This document shows, piece by piece, positions 42,122-50,137 of a stretch of 64,000 nt of DNA (position 1 is its first letter; the number at the start of each line of letters is the position of its first letter). Under the pieces are notes generated by a model that saw nothing but the letters and a program-made list of their open reading frames with translations, ran no database searches and was not told the origin of the DNA. Source of the stretch: a virus; IMG/VR virus record IMGVR_UViG_3300009790_002068, positions 1-64,000 of that record. One strand, written 5' to 3'. The position numbers and the translations under genes were made by a program.

Positions 42122-42409
42122 GTGAGTAGACCTAAACCAGTAATACTGTTGGAAAAGACAGATAACAAAAGTTACCAGACAGATCAAGTCTTGGCCAGTG
42201 AAGGCATATGGGCCGTGTACTATGAGGATCGTCCGATCAACTTGAAAACATTTAATATGCTAGTAAGTTATCCAGGACCTAAGTATAAGAAAGTATCATT
42301 TTCCAATCCAGGCCATGCTATCAACCTAGCAAAGAAATTAAATTCTAAATATGCTACTGATAGATTTACTGTAGTTAAACTAGACCGTGGCGAAAACGTT
42401 CCCCTCTAA
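42122..42409 (+). CDS. Small hypothetical protein with GTG start
   Basis: A 95-residue protein starting with GTG after ACAGGAGTATCGAA. It is basic, with a VSFSNPGHAINLAKKLNSKY stretch that looks like a loop and helix. It overlaps the next gene by 23 bases. No family recognised. Confidence 0.6.
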   Translation: MSRPKPVILLEKTDNKSYQTDQVLASEGIWAVYYEDRPINLKTFNMLVSYPGPKYKKVSFSNPGHAINLAKKLNSKYATDRFTVVKLDRGENVPL

Positions 42410-42773
42410 TAAAATTGAGATTACAAATTCTCTCGTAAAGCATCTTGACAATACAACTGAAGAAGAAGCGATTTCCACTTGGTGGCGTAACACTAGAGCA
42501 CATTCAGGTTTACGATTAACAGAAGAAGGATTTAAAGCATTTACTCAGCAACTGTTCGTTAAACGATACACAATATCCATACAAGAATCAGTTAAGGCAA
42601 TAAAACATAATCCTAGATTGTTATTACAACTAGATCATCATATAACTTGCCCATACTACTTTCCACCTAGAAAACAATCAATAATCGTATTTGGTGAACA
42701 AGAAGCTAATATGATTTCCTTATATAATGGTGACCTCAAATTATATATGGCTAATACCGACGCTTGGTATTAA
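42387..42773 (+). CDS. Hypothetical protein with GTG start
   Basis: A 128-residue protein, likely starting at the GTG inside the previous gene. It contains STWWRNTRAHSGLRLTEEGF, an aromatic helix-turn segment, and a CPYYFPPRKQSIIVFGE strand. Function unknown. Confidence 0.58.
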   Translation: MAKTFPSNKIEITNSLVKHLDNTTEEEAISTWWRNTRAHSGLRLTEEGFKAFTQQLFVKRYTISIQESVKAIKHNPRLLLQLDHHITCPYYFPPRKQSIIVFGEQEANMISLYNGDLKLYMANTDAWY

Positions 42774-42778
42774 TTCGG

Positions 42779-42807
42779 TTGACAAACACCACTAGATATA
42801 GTATACT
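42779..42807 (+). promoter_or_regulatory. Sigma70-type promoter with leader hairpin
   Basis: TTGACA (42779-42784), a 17-base spacer and TATACT (42802-42807). The leader then carries the hairpin at 42821-42838 and AGGAG before the ATG at 42858. Confidence 0.72.
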
Positions 42808-42820
42808 GTACACATAATAA

Positions 42821-42838
42821 GACACTACATCTAGTGTC
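42821..42838 (+). promoter_or_regulatory. Leader hairpin
   Basis: A perfect seven-base stem (GACACTA with TAGTGTC) and a four-base loop, located near the 5' end of the transcript from the promoter at 42779. It may stabilise the message. Confidence 0.55.
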
Positions 42839-42857
42839 ATAACACAGGAGAAAACAC

Positions 42858-43100
42858 ATGAATACACTTTTTATTAAGAGATTTGCTATTAATATTGGCA
42901 TTGTACTAGCAAGTATGGCCGGAATAATGATATTATACACAGGAGGAGAATACTTCTTTTCCAATGGTGCCTATGGAATTATGGCTGGTTTGGTAGCATA
43001 TTTGCTATTTTGGATAGTAGATATGAGCTATTTTCAAGCGAAATCTGAGTACTATGATAAGCAATATGACGAGATCTCTAAGAAACATGGCATAAAATAA
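42858..43100 (+). CDS. Two-helix membrane protein
   Basis: An 80-residue protein with two transmembrane segments (about 9-30 and 37-57) and a charged C-terminal helix. It has its own promoter and a good ribosome site, so it is probably well expressed. Function unknown. Confidence 0.65.
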   Translation: MNTLFIKRFAINIGIVLASMAGIMILYTGGEYFFSNGAYGIMAGLVAYLLFWIVDMSYFQAKSEYYDKQYDEISKKHGIK

Positions 43101-43116
43101 AGCAAAAAAAGATGAA

Positions 43117-43132
43117 AAAAAGACGTCTTTTT
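43117..43132 (+). terminator. Palindrome with T-run, probable terminator
   Basis: AAAAAGACGTCTTTTT is a 16-base perfect palindrome that ends two bases before the -35 box of the next promoter. The right arm supplies a T-run. The hairpin loop would be very tight, so termination strength is uncertain. Confidence 0.45.
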
Positions 43133-43134
43133 GG

Positions 43135-43162
43135 TTGACTTTTGGCCTTATGATGCTATACT
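43135..43162 (+). promoter_or_regulatory. Early-type promoter for the MoxR gene
   Basis: TTGACT (43135-43140), a 16-base spacer and TATACT (43157-43162). Near copy of the promoter at 30769, including flanking bases. Confidence 0.72.
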
Positions 43163-43218
43163 ATATGTATAGTTAGAAAAAGATGAGTAATAATTTAAAC
43201 AACGAAACGGAGAAAAAT

Positions 43219-44331
43219 ATGTCCTCAACAATTACAGAACACCGTACAGTAACTTCAGAAGGAGCTCGTAGGAGCATTGTTAAGGCGTTTGCTAAAAAAC
43301 GTCCTATCTTCCTTTGGGGTCCTCCCGGTATTGGTAAATCAGAATTAGCACAAGGGATCACTGATTCAGGTGATATTGGTAATGCCTTGTTAATCGATCT
43401 ACGTATGGCACTTATGGAGCCTACAGATATTAAGGGTATTCCTTATTATAATAAAGAAACAGGTACAATGGACTGGGCACCACCAGTTGATTTGCCAACT
43501 GAAGAACTTGCTAAACAATATGACACTATTGTCGTATTTTTAGATGAGCTTAACTCGGCTCCTCCAAGTACACAGGCGGCGGCCTACCAATTAGTTCTTA
43601 ACCGTAAGGTAGGTAATTATACATTACCCGAAAACGTTGTTATTATCGCGGCTGGTAACCGTGAAACTGATAAGGGTGTTACTTACAGAATGCCGGCACC
43701 ATTGGCTAACAGATTCCTACATTTGGAAATGAGAGTTGATTACGAAAGCTGGTTAGATTGGGCTGTTAACAATAATATCCATTCAGATGTTATTGGACAC
43801 ATTACAGTTCATAAACAAGATTTATATGACTTTGATCCAAAAGGTTCAAGTCGTTCATTTGCTACTCCACGTTCGTGGACATTTGTTTCAGAGCTAATCT
43901 CAGATGATGATTTAGACGATGAAACATTTACTGATTTAGTATCAGGAGCCGTTGGTGAAGGTATTGCCGTTAAGTTTATGGCAACTAGGAAGGCTAGAAA
44001 TAAACTTCCTAATCCAACAGAGATCTTAGAAGGTAAGATTAAAACGTTAGATGCTCAAGTTGAAATGAGTGGTAGGTACTCACTTACTATGTCAATGTGT
44101 TATGAGCTACGTGAAAAAGCTGAAAAGAATAAAGCTGGTTCACAGAAGTACGTTGAAAACTTCCTAAGGTTTATGATGGATAACTTCGATGCTGAACTTA
44201 CAGTTATGGGAGCTCAGACTGCCATAGTAAGATATGGTATAGCGGTTAAGCCAAAAGAATTAAAGAGCTTTAATGAGTTCCATGAGAGATTTGGCAAGTA
44301 CATTAGAAAAGCTCGTTCATTGGATTCGTAG
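43219..44331 (+). CDS. MoxR-type AAA+ ATPase
   Basis: CGGAGAAAAAT places the start at 43219; an in-frame ATG at 43183 would add 12 polar residues. The 370-residue protein has Walker A GPPGIGKSE, Walker B VVFLDELNSAP, a sensor in IIAAGNRETD and an arginine-finger region in MPAPLANRF, as in the MoxR/RavA family. These ATPases remodel partner proteins together with VWA-domain proteins, and such a partner follows at 45010. A hairpin (44328-44345) lies at the stop. Confidence 0.9.
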   Translation: MSSTITEHRTVTSEGARRSIVKAFAKKRPIFLWGPPGIGKSELAQGITDSGDIGNALLIDLRMALMEPTDIKGIPYYNKETGTMDWAPPVDLPTEELAKQYDTIVVFLDELNSAPPSTQAAAYQLVLNRKVGNYTLPENVVIIAAGNRETDKGVTYRMPAPLANRFLHLEMRVDYESWLDWAVNNNIHSDVIGHITVHKQDLYDFDPKGSSRSFATPRSWTFVSELISDDDLDDETFTDLVSGAVGEGIAVKFMATRKARNKLPNPTEILEGKIKTLDAQVEMSGRYSLTMSMCYELREKAEKNKAGSQKYVENFLRFMMDNFDAELTVMGAQTAIVRYGIAVKPKELKSFNEFHERFGKYIRKARSLDS

Positions 44332-44345
44332 GACTTAGGTCCTAC
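44328..44345 (+). other. Hairpin at the end of the MoxR gene
   Basis: GTAGGAC and GTCCTAC form a perfect seven-base stem with a TTAG loop overlapping the stop codon. No T-run follows, so a role in RNA processing or stability is more likely than simple termination. Confidence 0.5.
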
Positions 44346-44355
44346 TAACCAGGGG

Positions 44356-44361
44356 TAAATA
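44356..44361 (+). promoter_or_regulatory. Possible late promoter element
   Basis: TAAATA ends only five bases before the ATG at 44367. If used, the message would be leaderless. No ribosome site lies just before this ATG except AGGGG at 44351-44355. Confidence 0.35.
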
Positions 44362-44366
44362 TTTTT

Positions 44367-44954
44367 ATGAGCCACTTTAAGCAATTACATTTTCCGAAAT
44401 TTGACCTAGCTGATGCTTGGTCGAATACCACAGACTTGACTTTTGGGAGAGAGGACACTCCCGGAGGTCAGGTTTGTATTAATACTGTAAAGGGTCATGA
44501 AGATGATCCTTTTTACGGTTATGGTGGGTTATGGAAAGATTGGGCTAATAAGAAAACTATTACCTACGACAATGGTACTAAAGAAACTATTGTACCATGG
44601 AGAGCTGAAGGTTTAAAAGAAGAAGAATTTACAGAAGTTTGTACTCAATTTAAAGGTACTGTATTTGAAGAAGCTTATAATGTTTTAAATGATAAGTTTG
44701 TATTAGGTCGTGTTAGGGTAATGACTTTAGAGAGCAAAAAATGTCTTACTTGGCATTGTGATACTAGTCCTAGAATACATTATCCAATGATTACTGATAT
44801 AGGTAATCTTATGGTAATTGAAGATGAAGTTAAACACTTGCCAAAACATACTTGGTGGTTAACAGATACTACCAAAAACCATACCGCCCTAAACGGAGAT
44901 ACCAAATCTAGGGTACATTTAGTGGCAGTAATACTGGATAAAAAAAGTGGTTGA
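44367..44954 (+). CDS. Aspartyl/asparaginyl hydroxylase-like Fe/2OG dioxygenase
   Basis: The 195-residue protein has the cupin motif of the aspartyl/asparaginyl beta-hydroxylase family: WHCDTSPRIHYPM gives the His-x-Asp iron ligands and the Arg-x-His of the 2-oxoglutarate site, and HTALNGDTKSRVHLVAVI gives the distal His and the Arg. It would hydroxylate a protein or amino acid side chain using O2 and 2-oxoglutarate. It lies between MoxR and VWA genes, so one of these or their target may be the substrate. Its end contains the next promoter. Confidence 0.8.
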   Translation: MSHFKQLHFPKFDLADAWSNTTDLTFGREDTPGGQVCINTVKGHEDDPFYGYGGLWKDWANKKTITYDNGTKETIVPWRAEGLKEEEFTEVCTQFKGTVFEEAYNVLNDKFVLGRVRVMTLESKKCLTWHCDTSPRIHYPMITDIGNLMVIEDEVKHLPKHTWWLTDTTKNHTALNGDTKSRVHLVAVILDKKSG

Positions 44955-44978
44955 CTTTTTGGCTAAAGATGTTATTAT
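44951..44978 (+). promoter_or_regulatory. Early-type promoter for the VWA gene
   Basis: TTGACT (44951-44956), a 16-base spacer and TATTAT (44973-44978), followed by AAAAGGAG before the ATG at 45010. Repeats the element at 31637. Confidence 0.68.
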
Positions 44979-45009
44979 AATAGTATAGTAATTAAGAAAA
45001 GGAGCAAAA

Positions 45010-46317
45010 ATGGCACAGACAAATACAGCAGATAAAAAAATCCAAGCAGGTTGTGAAGTTGGATTTAAGACTGATTCTGCTTTAGATCTACAATGTCGAG
45101 AAAGGCTAATTCAAGCTAGAATTGGACTTCTTATTTTACATCCTTTTTACGGAAATCTTGCTTTAAGGCTTCAGCTTGTTAATGCTGATGCTTGGTGTCC
45201 AACCGCGGCCACTAACGGTAAGAACTTCTTTTACAATACAAAATTTATTGAAAGACTATCAGACGGAGAACTATTGTTCTTGTTTGGTCATGAATTACTT
45301 CACGTTGTTTATGATCACTTAGGTCGTAATGATGGTAGAAATGCTATGTTGGCTAATATTGCCGCCGACTATTGTGTTAACGGAGATTTAGTACAAAATA
45401 AAGTTGGTACTCCTATTCAGGTTGTTCCTATTTTACACGAAACAAAATATTATGGTTGGTCATTTGAAAAAGTATATGATGACCTTTATGAGCAAGTCGA
45501 AAAGAAATATGTTGATATGGACGACTTGATGGACAAAATTTTAGACGAACATTTAGATGAAGATGGTTCAGGTCAAGGTGATGCTAACGGAGAACAGGAA
45601 CTAGACGAAAATGGTAATCCTGTTAGTAAGAGCAAACCTAAAATGACTGAAAAAGAACGTAGAGCTCTTAAAGACGAAATGAAAGAAGCTGTCTTAAATG
45701 CCGCTCAGGCGGCGGGTGGTGCTCAAGCTGGAAATATGCCAGCTGGTATTAAACGTTTAATTGAGCAATGGACTCAACCTAAGATGGATTGGAGAGAGTT
45801 ACTTCAACAACAAATTCAGTCAACAATTAAAAATGATTTTACTTTTATGAAACCAAATCGTAGAAGTTGGCACATGGACGCCGTTCTTCCAGGTATGGAT
45901 TTTGATGAAAAAATTGATATTAGTCTTTGTGTTGATATGTCAGGTTCAATCAGCAATAAAATGATTAAAGACTTCTTTAGTGAAGTTAAAGGTATTACTG
46001 ATATGTACGAAGATTACAGGATTCAAATTTGGACTTTTGATACAGCCGTATATGGTTACAAAGTATTTGATCCTACAAACATTGATGAGTTAATGGACTA
46101 CGAACCTATGGGAGGCGGGGGAACCGACTTTGATGTTAATTGGGAGTTCATGAAAGAAAATGAAATTGAACCTAAGAAGTTTATTATGTTTACAGATGGT
46201 TACCCTTGGGGTTCATGGGGTGATGAAAACTACTGTGATACAGTTTTTATTATTCACGGTGATAAGAGTATTAAAGCACCATTTGGTGTTACTGCTCATT
46301 ACGAGGAGGCGGCATGA
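45010..46317 (+). CDS. VWA-domain protein with metallopeptidase-like N-terminus
   Basis: The 435-residue protein has an N-terminal zinc-protease-like motif HELLHVVYDH (94-103), an acidic low-complexity linker (about 180-230), and a C-terminal VWA domain with the MIDAS motif DMSGS from residue 309 and GGGGTDF further on. This matches the DUF2201-type partner of MoxR ATPases. MoxR (43219) and this protein probably act as one remodelling machine. The HExxH could give proteolysis, but this has not been shown for the family as far as I know. Confidence 0.88.
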   Translation: MAQTNTADKKIQAGCEVGFKTDSALDLQCRERLIQARIGLLILHPFYGNLALRLQLVNADAWCPTAATNGKNFFYNTKFIERLSDGELLFLFGHELLHVVYDHLGRNDGRNAMLANIAADYCVNGDLVQNKVGTPIQVVPILHETKYYGWSFEKVYDDLYEQVEKKYVDMDDLMDKILDEHLDEDGSGQGDANGEQELDENGNPVSKSKPKMTEKERRALKDEMKEAVLNAAQAAGGAQAGNMPAGIKRLIEQWTQPKMDWRELLQQQIQSTIKNDFTFMKPNRRSWHMDAVLPGMDFDEKIDISLCVDMSGSISNKMIKDFFSEVKGITDMYEDYRIQIWTFDTAVYGYKVFDPTNIDELMDYEPMGGGGTDFDVNWEFMKENEIEPKKFIMFTDGYPWGSWGDENYCDTVFIIHGDKSIKAPFGVTAHYEEAA

Positions 46318-46391
46318 TCTTAACTGGAATCATTTATAGTTTTTTAATATTAATAGCTTATTTGGTATCGGAAACTGAATATGGAAATTAA
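46314..46391 (+). CDS. 25-residue membrane peptide
   Basis: This short frame overlaps the VWA stop by ATGA and the next gene's start by 11 bases. The product (ILTGIIYSFLILIAYLV core) is one transmembrane helix with a short polar tail. The overlaps on both sides favour a real coupled gene, but its size leaves doubt. Confidence 0.45.
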   Translation: MILTGIIYSFLILIAYLVSETEYGN

Positions 46392-46680
46392 TCCACTCAA
46401 TGCTTTAAACAAAAGAATAGTAGATATTCTTCCACCACATTTTGAAAAAATTGTTCTGCCTGTTCATTCGAGTTGGGCTATGAACGAAAATATTAGACGT
46501 ATGAAATATTGGATTTTAAAGAACTTAGAAAATAGGTTTTTTATATCCGAAAGTGAAAACTCTATATCAACCTTTACTAATCCAGATGCTAGTATAGTAG
46601 TAGGCTTCGAAGATCACTCCGAAGCCACATATTTTAGTATAGCATATCAGGATAATTCAACCGAAGAAGAACCTTTTTAA
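46381..46680 (+). CDS. Small hypothetical protein
   Basis: A 99-residue soluble protein with a helical N-terminal half and beta-rich C-terminal half. No catalytic motif. It converges on and overlaps by four bases the minus-strand gene at 46677. Confidence 0.6.
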   Translation: MEINPLNALNKRIVDILPPHFEKIVLPVHSSWAMNENIRRMKYWILKNLENRFFISESENSISTFTNPDASIVVGFEDHSEATYFSIAYQDNSTEEEPF

Positions 46681-47309
46681 AGGTCTGTTGAACCTGGATT
46701 AGAATCCAAAGTTTTTCTCCAACCTGATTGTTTTACAAAACAATCCGAAGTCCATTTTGCTAATGTCATTACAAACTGTTCAGGTGGGGTTTGAGCATGA
46801 CTCATCCAAAAATTATTCCATATTTTAGAATAAACCTTATAATCTTCTTGTTCTAAAATGGCAATTATCTCTGCCCTGTCCTCTTCTGAATATTCAGCTT
46901 CTGGTACTGCTAACTCTTTAAGATCAGATAATATTACTGTTAATCCTTCAAATGAATTAGTTAGATAAGTCCTGTAATCATTGACAGTTTTATCCAATTT
47001 TTCCGATTCAGCTGGATCAGATGATAACCCAAATAATTTGTTAGTGTAAATTACGTCTAATAATATACGATCTTGTACTGTATATGTCGCTTGACATCCA
47101 ATTACAGGATATGCTAATTGGAAATACATATCAGGATCTATCTTATTAGGTGCTTCTAGCTTTGGTTCTTTATCTAAATTATCTTCCGTTGGAGTACTAG
47201 CGAACAAAATGTCCCTAGCAATAACGGTACCTGGAGTACTAGCAAAGACGTAGAAAGGAAATAATGTCAGAAATATAATTAAATAAATCTTTTTATAGTA
47301 AATAAACAT
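46677..47309 (-). CDS. Secreted protein with signal peptide
   Basis: The 210-residue protein starts with a clear Sec signal (KKIYLIIFLTLFPFYVFAS), with cleavage likely after FAS. The mature part is mainly helical and has two cysteines (about 72 and 191) that could form a disulfide in the periplasm. It is a lone minus-strand gene among plus-strand genes, with AAAGGAG before its ATG, like a moron. The family is not recognised; periplasmic or outer-surface action is inferred. Confidence 0.7.
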   Translation of the reverse strand: MFIYYKKIYLIIFLTLFPFYVFASTPGTVIARDILFASTPTEDNLDKEPKLEAPNKIDPDMYFQLAYPVIGCQATYTVQDRILLDVIYTNKLFGLSSDPAESEKLDKTVNDYRTYLTNSFEGLTVILSDLKELAVPEAEYSEEDRAEIIAILEQEDYKVYSKIWNNFWMSHAQTPPEQFVMTLAKWTSDCFVKQSGWRKTLDSNPGSTDL

Positions 47310-47371
47310 AGTATATAATGACTCCTTTCTTAATGGTCATATATGTACTTATCATAAGGAGATATCACAAA

Positions 47372-47749
47372 ATGACAACTGAAGAAACAAATAAAGACAA
47401 TGTGAACACAGAAGCACCGGCAACTGATGCCACTGCTTCTACAACTACTGCCCCAAAAGAAGGACAGCCAGGCGCTGGACAGGCGGCAGGATTAACTATT
47501 GGCGATTTACGTTTAATGGCTAGACTTGTACAAATATCTAGTGAACGTGGAGCCATTAGAGCAGACGAAATGGCAACTGTAGGAGACTTGTATAACAGAC
47601 TATCACAATTCTTAAATACAGTAGCACCTGTGGCACCTGCTCCACAACCAGCTGACAGTACAGCACCAGAATCAACTGATGCTCCAGCTGAAACAAATGA
47701 GGAATCTGTAGAAGGTACTGAAAGTACAGAAGGCTCTCAAGGAGAATAG
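47372..47749 (+). CDS. Low-complexity phage protein
   Basis: AAGGAGATATCACAAA sets the ATG at 47372. The 125-residue protein has Thr/Ala/Glu-rich flexible ends and a conserved-looking core LTIGDLRLMARLVQISSERG with RADEMATVGDLYNRL (about 43-80) that I recall from marine T4-like phages. Function unknown; possibly a virion or DNA-associated factor. Confidence 0.68.
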   Translation: MTTEETNKDNVNTEAPATDATASTTTAPKEGQPGAGQAAGLTIGDLRLMARLVQISSERGAIRADEMATVGDLYNRLSQFLNTVAPVAPAPQPADSTAPESTDAPAETNEESVEGTESTEGSQGE

Positions 47750-47751
47750 TA

Positions 47752-48387
47752 ATGGCCGTAAGTGTAAAACACGTAGGTACTCACAATGGTAAAAAAATTG
47801 TAGTCCTATTTAGACAGACTCCAAACGAAGATCATATGGCGTTGGTTGTATACTCAGATAGTATGCCATCAATAGTTCATGATGCCGTAATGGAATCTGT
47901 ACAAAGTGATGTAGGTCAACAAGCTGAAAATCTTGCTGATGCTCTTCAAAGAAAAACTATGCCTGATGGTAGAGTAGCTTTAACAGTACTACACCAAGAA
48001 GGGTATATTAAAAAAGTACAGACTAATCAAGTTATAATGACACCAAATGCTAAATCTACAGTAAGATTAGATGAGCTAAATGATGTTGTTAATAAATTAA
48101 AAGCAGGCGGTGAAGCCGCTGATAAAATGAGAGAACTAGATCAAAATGCTGGTATGGTCTCGCCACAACCTCGTGGTAGAGATGTAGGTGAACCGTCAAA
48201 CGTTCCATCTGCTTCAAATAACCAAGCACTAGACGACTCTCAATTGGCTGATAGTTTACTAAACCAGGCTAAAGGATTTGAAGATGAGGCGGTGAAGTTA
48301 AGAGAACAGGCGTATGATTTAAACCCTGACCTTAGACCACGTCGCGGTCGACCAAGTAAGAAGACCACGTCTGATGCCACAGCCTAA
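47752..48387 (+). CDS. Phage hypothetical protein with AT-hook-like tail
   Basis: A 211-residue protein with an N-terminal alpha/beta domain (VSVKHVGTHNGKKIVVLFRQ), a long flexible Gln/Asp/Ser linker, and a C-terminal RPRRGRPSKK, which resembles an AT-hook for the DNA minor groove. It starts two bases after the previous gene and overlaps the next. The AT-hook call rests on the short R-G-R-P core. Confidence 0.66.
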   Translation: MAVSVKHVGTHNGKKIVVLFRQTPNEDHMALVVYSDSMPSIVHDAVMESVQSDVGQQAENLADALQRKTMPDGRVALTVLHQEGYIKKVQTNQVIMTPNAKSTVRLDELNDVVNKLKAGGEAADKMRELDQNAGMVSPQPRGRDVGEPSNVPSASNNQALDDSQLADSLLNQAKGFEDEAVKLREQAYDLNPDLRPRRGRPSKKTTSDATA

Positions 48388-48700
48388 CGAAGATAAGAAC
48401 TACGATAAAATAGTTCAAAGCCAGTGGGACCTACTTCTAAAAGAAGTATCTATGGAAGATGTGCCATTGGAATTGCTGAACCAAGTTTTAATACATTTTA
48501 AAGATGGTACAGTTAAGTCAGTTGATATTTCCAAAATTGCTGACTCTAAAACAGACTATCGTAAATTAGAGTCAGCACTTCAACGGCAACTTGATAAGAT
48601 GTCACACAAGATTACTCACGTAGATTGGTTAATGGATAGTAAAAAGATTATTGACCAAGTTGAGTCAGCTAAAGACGAATTGTTTAAAGACAGAAAGTAG
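48374..48700 (+). CDS. Small hypothetical protein
   Basis: A 108-residue charged, mainly helical protein overlapping the previous gene by 14 bases. It contains VLIHFKDGTVKSVDISKIAD, a beta hairpin plus helix. No family recognised. Confidence 0.6.
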   Translation: MPQPNEDKNYDKIVQSQWDLLLKEVSMEDVPLELLNQVLIHFKDGTVKSVDISKIADSKTDYRKLESALQRQLDKMSHKITHVDWLMDSKKIIDQVESAKDELFKDRK

Positions 48701-48734
48701 GGCTACAACTCCGGAGCGGGAGACGTACAACTAT

Positions 48735-49268
48735 ATGAAATCGAAATCACAAACTATTAGATTAAATGATCCAAATGTCTTAAAAGACTTTTTAGAGCTT
48801 TGTAGGCACATGGGCTTCTTAAACAATTCTAGTTTATCAGCAATTAAATGGCAATGGTTATTAGACAACGGTGGTAGTTGGTGGGCTACACAGGTTGGCG
48901 ATCATATAGCATCTATTAGTGGTATCCATCCTTTCAAAGATGGTTACAGAGCTTTGTTTAGAGGCGTTCAAACATACCAAAGGCCAGCAGGATTAAATAA
49001 ATATCATATGTCAAGTTATCCGTTTGCTGAGCATTTACCTTTACAAATGGAATGGGCCGAAATAATGACAGACAATTCGGAAGTTCCAATATATATTACA
49101 ACTAATGTAGAAAATGATGCTAGTGGTAAAATGCTAAGAATCAATAAAGTATTCCATTTACTAGAAAAGTCAAAAATAGTTGACTTTGTAGGTGAAGAGG
49201 ATGTATACTATACTAAACAATCAATATGGAAGGTAAACAAAGAAGAATATCATGGACATAGATCTTAA
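48735..49268 (+). CDS. GNAT-like protein
   Basis: I chose the ATG at 48735 because the longer frame runs through the previous gene. The 177-residue product has a WWATQVGDHIASISGIHPF beta-hairpin and an IYITTNVENDASGKMLRINK strand-helix reminiscent of the GNAT acetyltransferase fold, without a clear acetyl-CoA loop. It overlaps the next gene by 17 bases. Fold guess only. Confidence 0.55.
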   Translation: MKSKSQTIRLNDPNVLKDFLELCRHMGFLNNSSLSAIKWQWLLDNGGSWWATQVGDHIASISGIHPFKDGYRALFRGVQTYQRPAGLNKYHMSSYPFAEHLPLQMEWAEIMTDNSEVPIYITTNVENDASGKMLRINKVFHLLEKSKIVDFVGEEDVYYTKQSIWKVNKEEYHGHRS

Positions 49269-49479
49269 ACATTTAAAGAAAATTAAATCAGGATATTTTA
49301 AGCATTTTGCTTATGCTACCTATTATAATTTTTTAGCACTATTAGTTTTTATTACAGGAACTATTCATAGTATCTTTCCGTTTATGTTTGCCCTTACACC
49401 TTATAAACTAGCAAAGATGATAACAGATGGAACTGAAAGAAACTTTATCAAACATTCTAAAGAACGGGACGACTCTTAA
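49252..49479 (+). CDS. DUF6356-like membrane protein
   Basis: The 75-residue protein has a SGYFKHFAYATYYNFLALLV segment, an IHSIFPFMFAL motif and one to two transmembrane helices, matching the small DUF6356 family known from alphaproteobacteria and marine phages. Function unknown. The following ANL-like gene starts inside it. Confidence 0.65.
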   Translation: MDIDLKHLKKIKSGYFKHFAYATYYNFLALLVFITGTIHSIFPFMFALTPYKLAKMITDGTERNFIKHSKERDDS

Positions 49480-50137
49480 GAGTTCTGGAACTACCGGTCC
49501 CCAAAAAGAAATTTTCCAATCTCCTGAAAAGTTATACCATGCTAATGCTATAGCCGTTAACTCTCAGAACATAACAGAAAAATCTAAAATTTATACCGTG
49601 TGTAAAATGGCTCATGCCGGAGGACTACTTGCCCAAACATTACCAGCATTTTCTATTGGTGCTAGTGTGACCGTCGTAGACTTTAATGCTTACAAGTTTT
49701 TAAAAGATATAACAAACTATACCCACACACATTTAACACCAACACACGGGCGTATTTTAGCCCTTACAAAGGGTTTTAAACACCTCGACTTAACAGGTAT
49801 CCATGTTACTTGTGGTAGTGATCCTGTGCCTTGGGAAATGATAGAATCATTTGTTTCTAAAGGTGCTACGTTTACTACTAATTGGGGAATGACAGAAATA
49901 GGACCATGTGCTATTAATACTACCTTTACTAGTTTGGAACAAATTGAAGATTATAAATCTAGAGAACTAGTAGGTGCTACATTTTTGGGCGATCGAACGT
50001 ATTGTTATGTAGATATTAAAGACGGCGAATTATATGTCAAAGGAGACATAAGTGTATACGGTAATGAATGGTTTGCTACAGGAGACAATGTCGCTGTAAA
50101 CAGCAACGGCGAGTTTTATTACTATGGACGAATCTAA
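49427..50137 (+). CDS. Minimal ANL adenylation core
   Basis: The 236-residue protein holds the central part of the AMP-forming ligase family: the phosphate loop KSSGTTGPQKE (about 18-28), the NWGMTEIGP aromatic/TE motif, and FATGDNV with the ribose-binding Asp. It stops at YYYGRI, which corresponds to the hinge motif (A8), so the mobile C-terminal domain with the catalytic Lys is absent, as is about the first third of the family. It may need a partner, work as an adenylate-binding protein, or be a remnant. It overlaps the genes on both sides. Confidence 0.82.
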   Translation: MELKETLSNILKNGTTLKSSGTTGPQKEIFQSPEKLYHANAIAVNSQNITEKSKIYTVCKMAHAGGLLAQTLPAFSIGASVTVVDFNAYKFLKDITNYTHTHLTPTHGRILALTKGFKHLDLTGIHVTCGSDPVPWEMIESFVSKGATFTTNWGMTEIGPCAINTTFTSLEQIEDYKSRELVGATFLGDRTYCYVDIKDGELYVKGDISVYGNEWFATGDNVAVNSNGEFYYYGRI

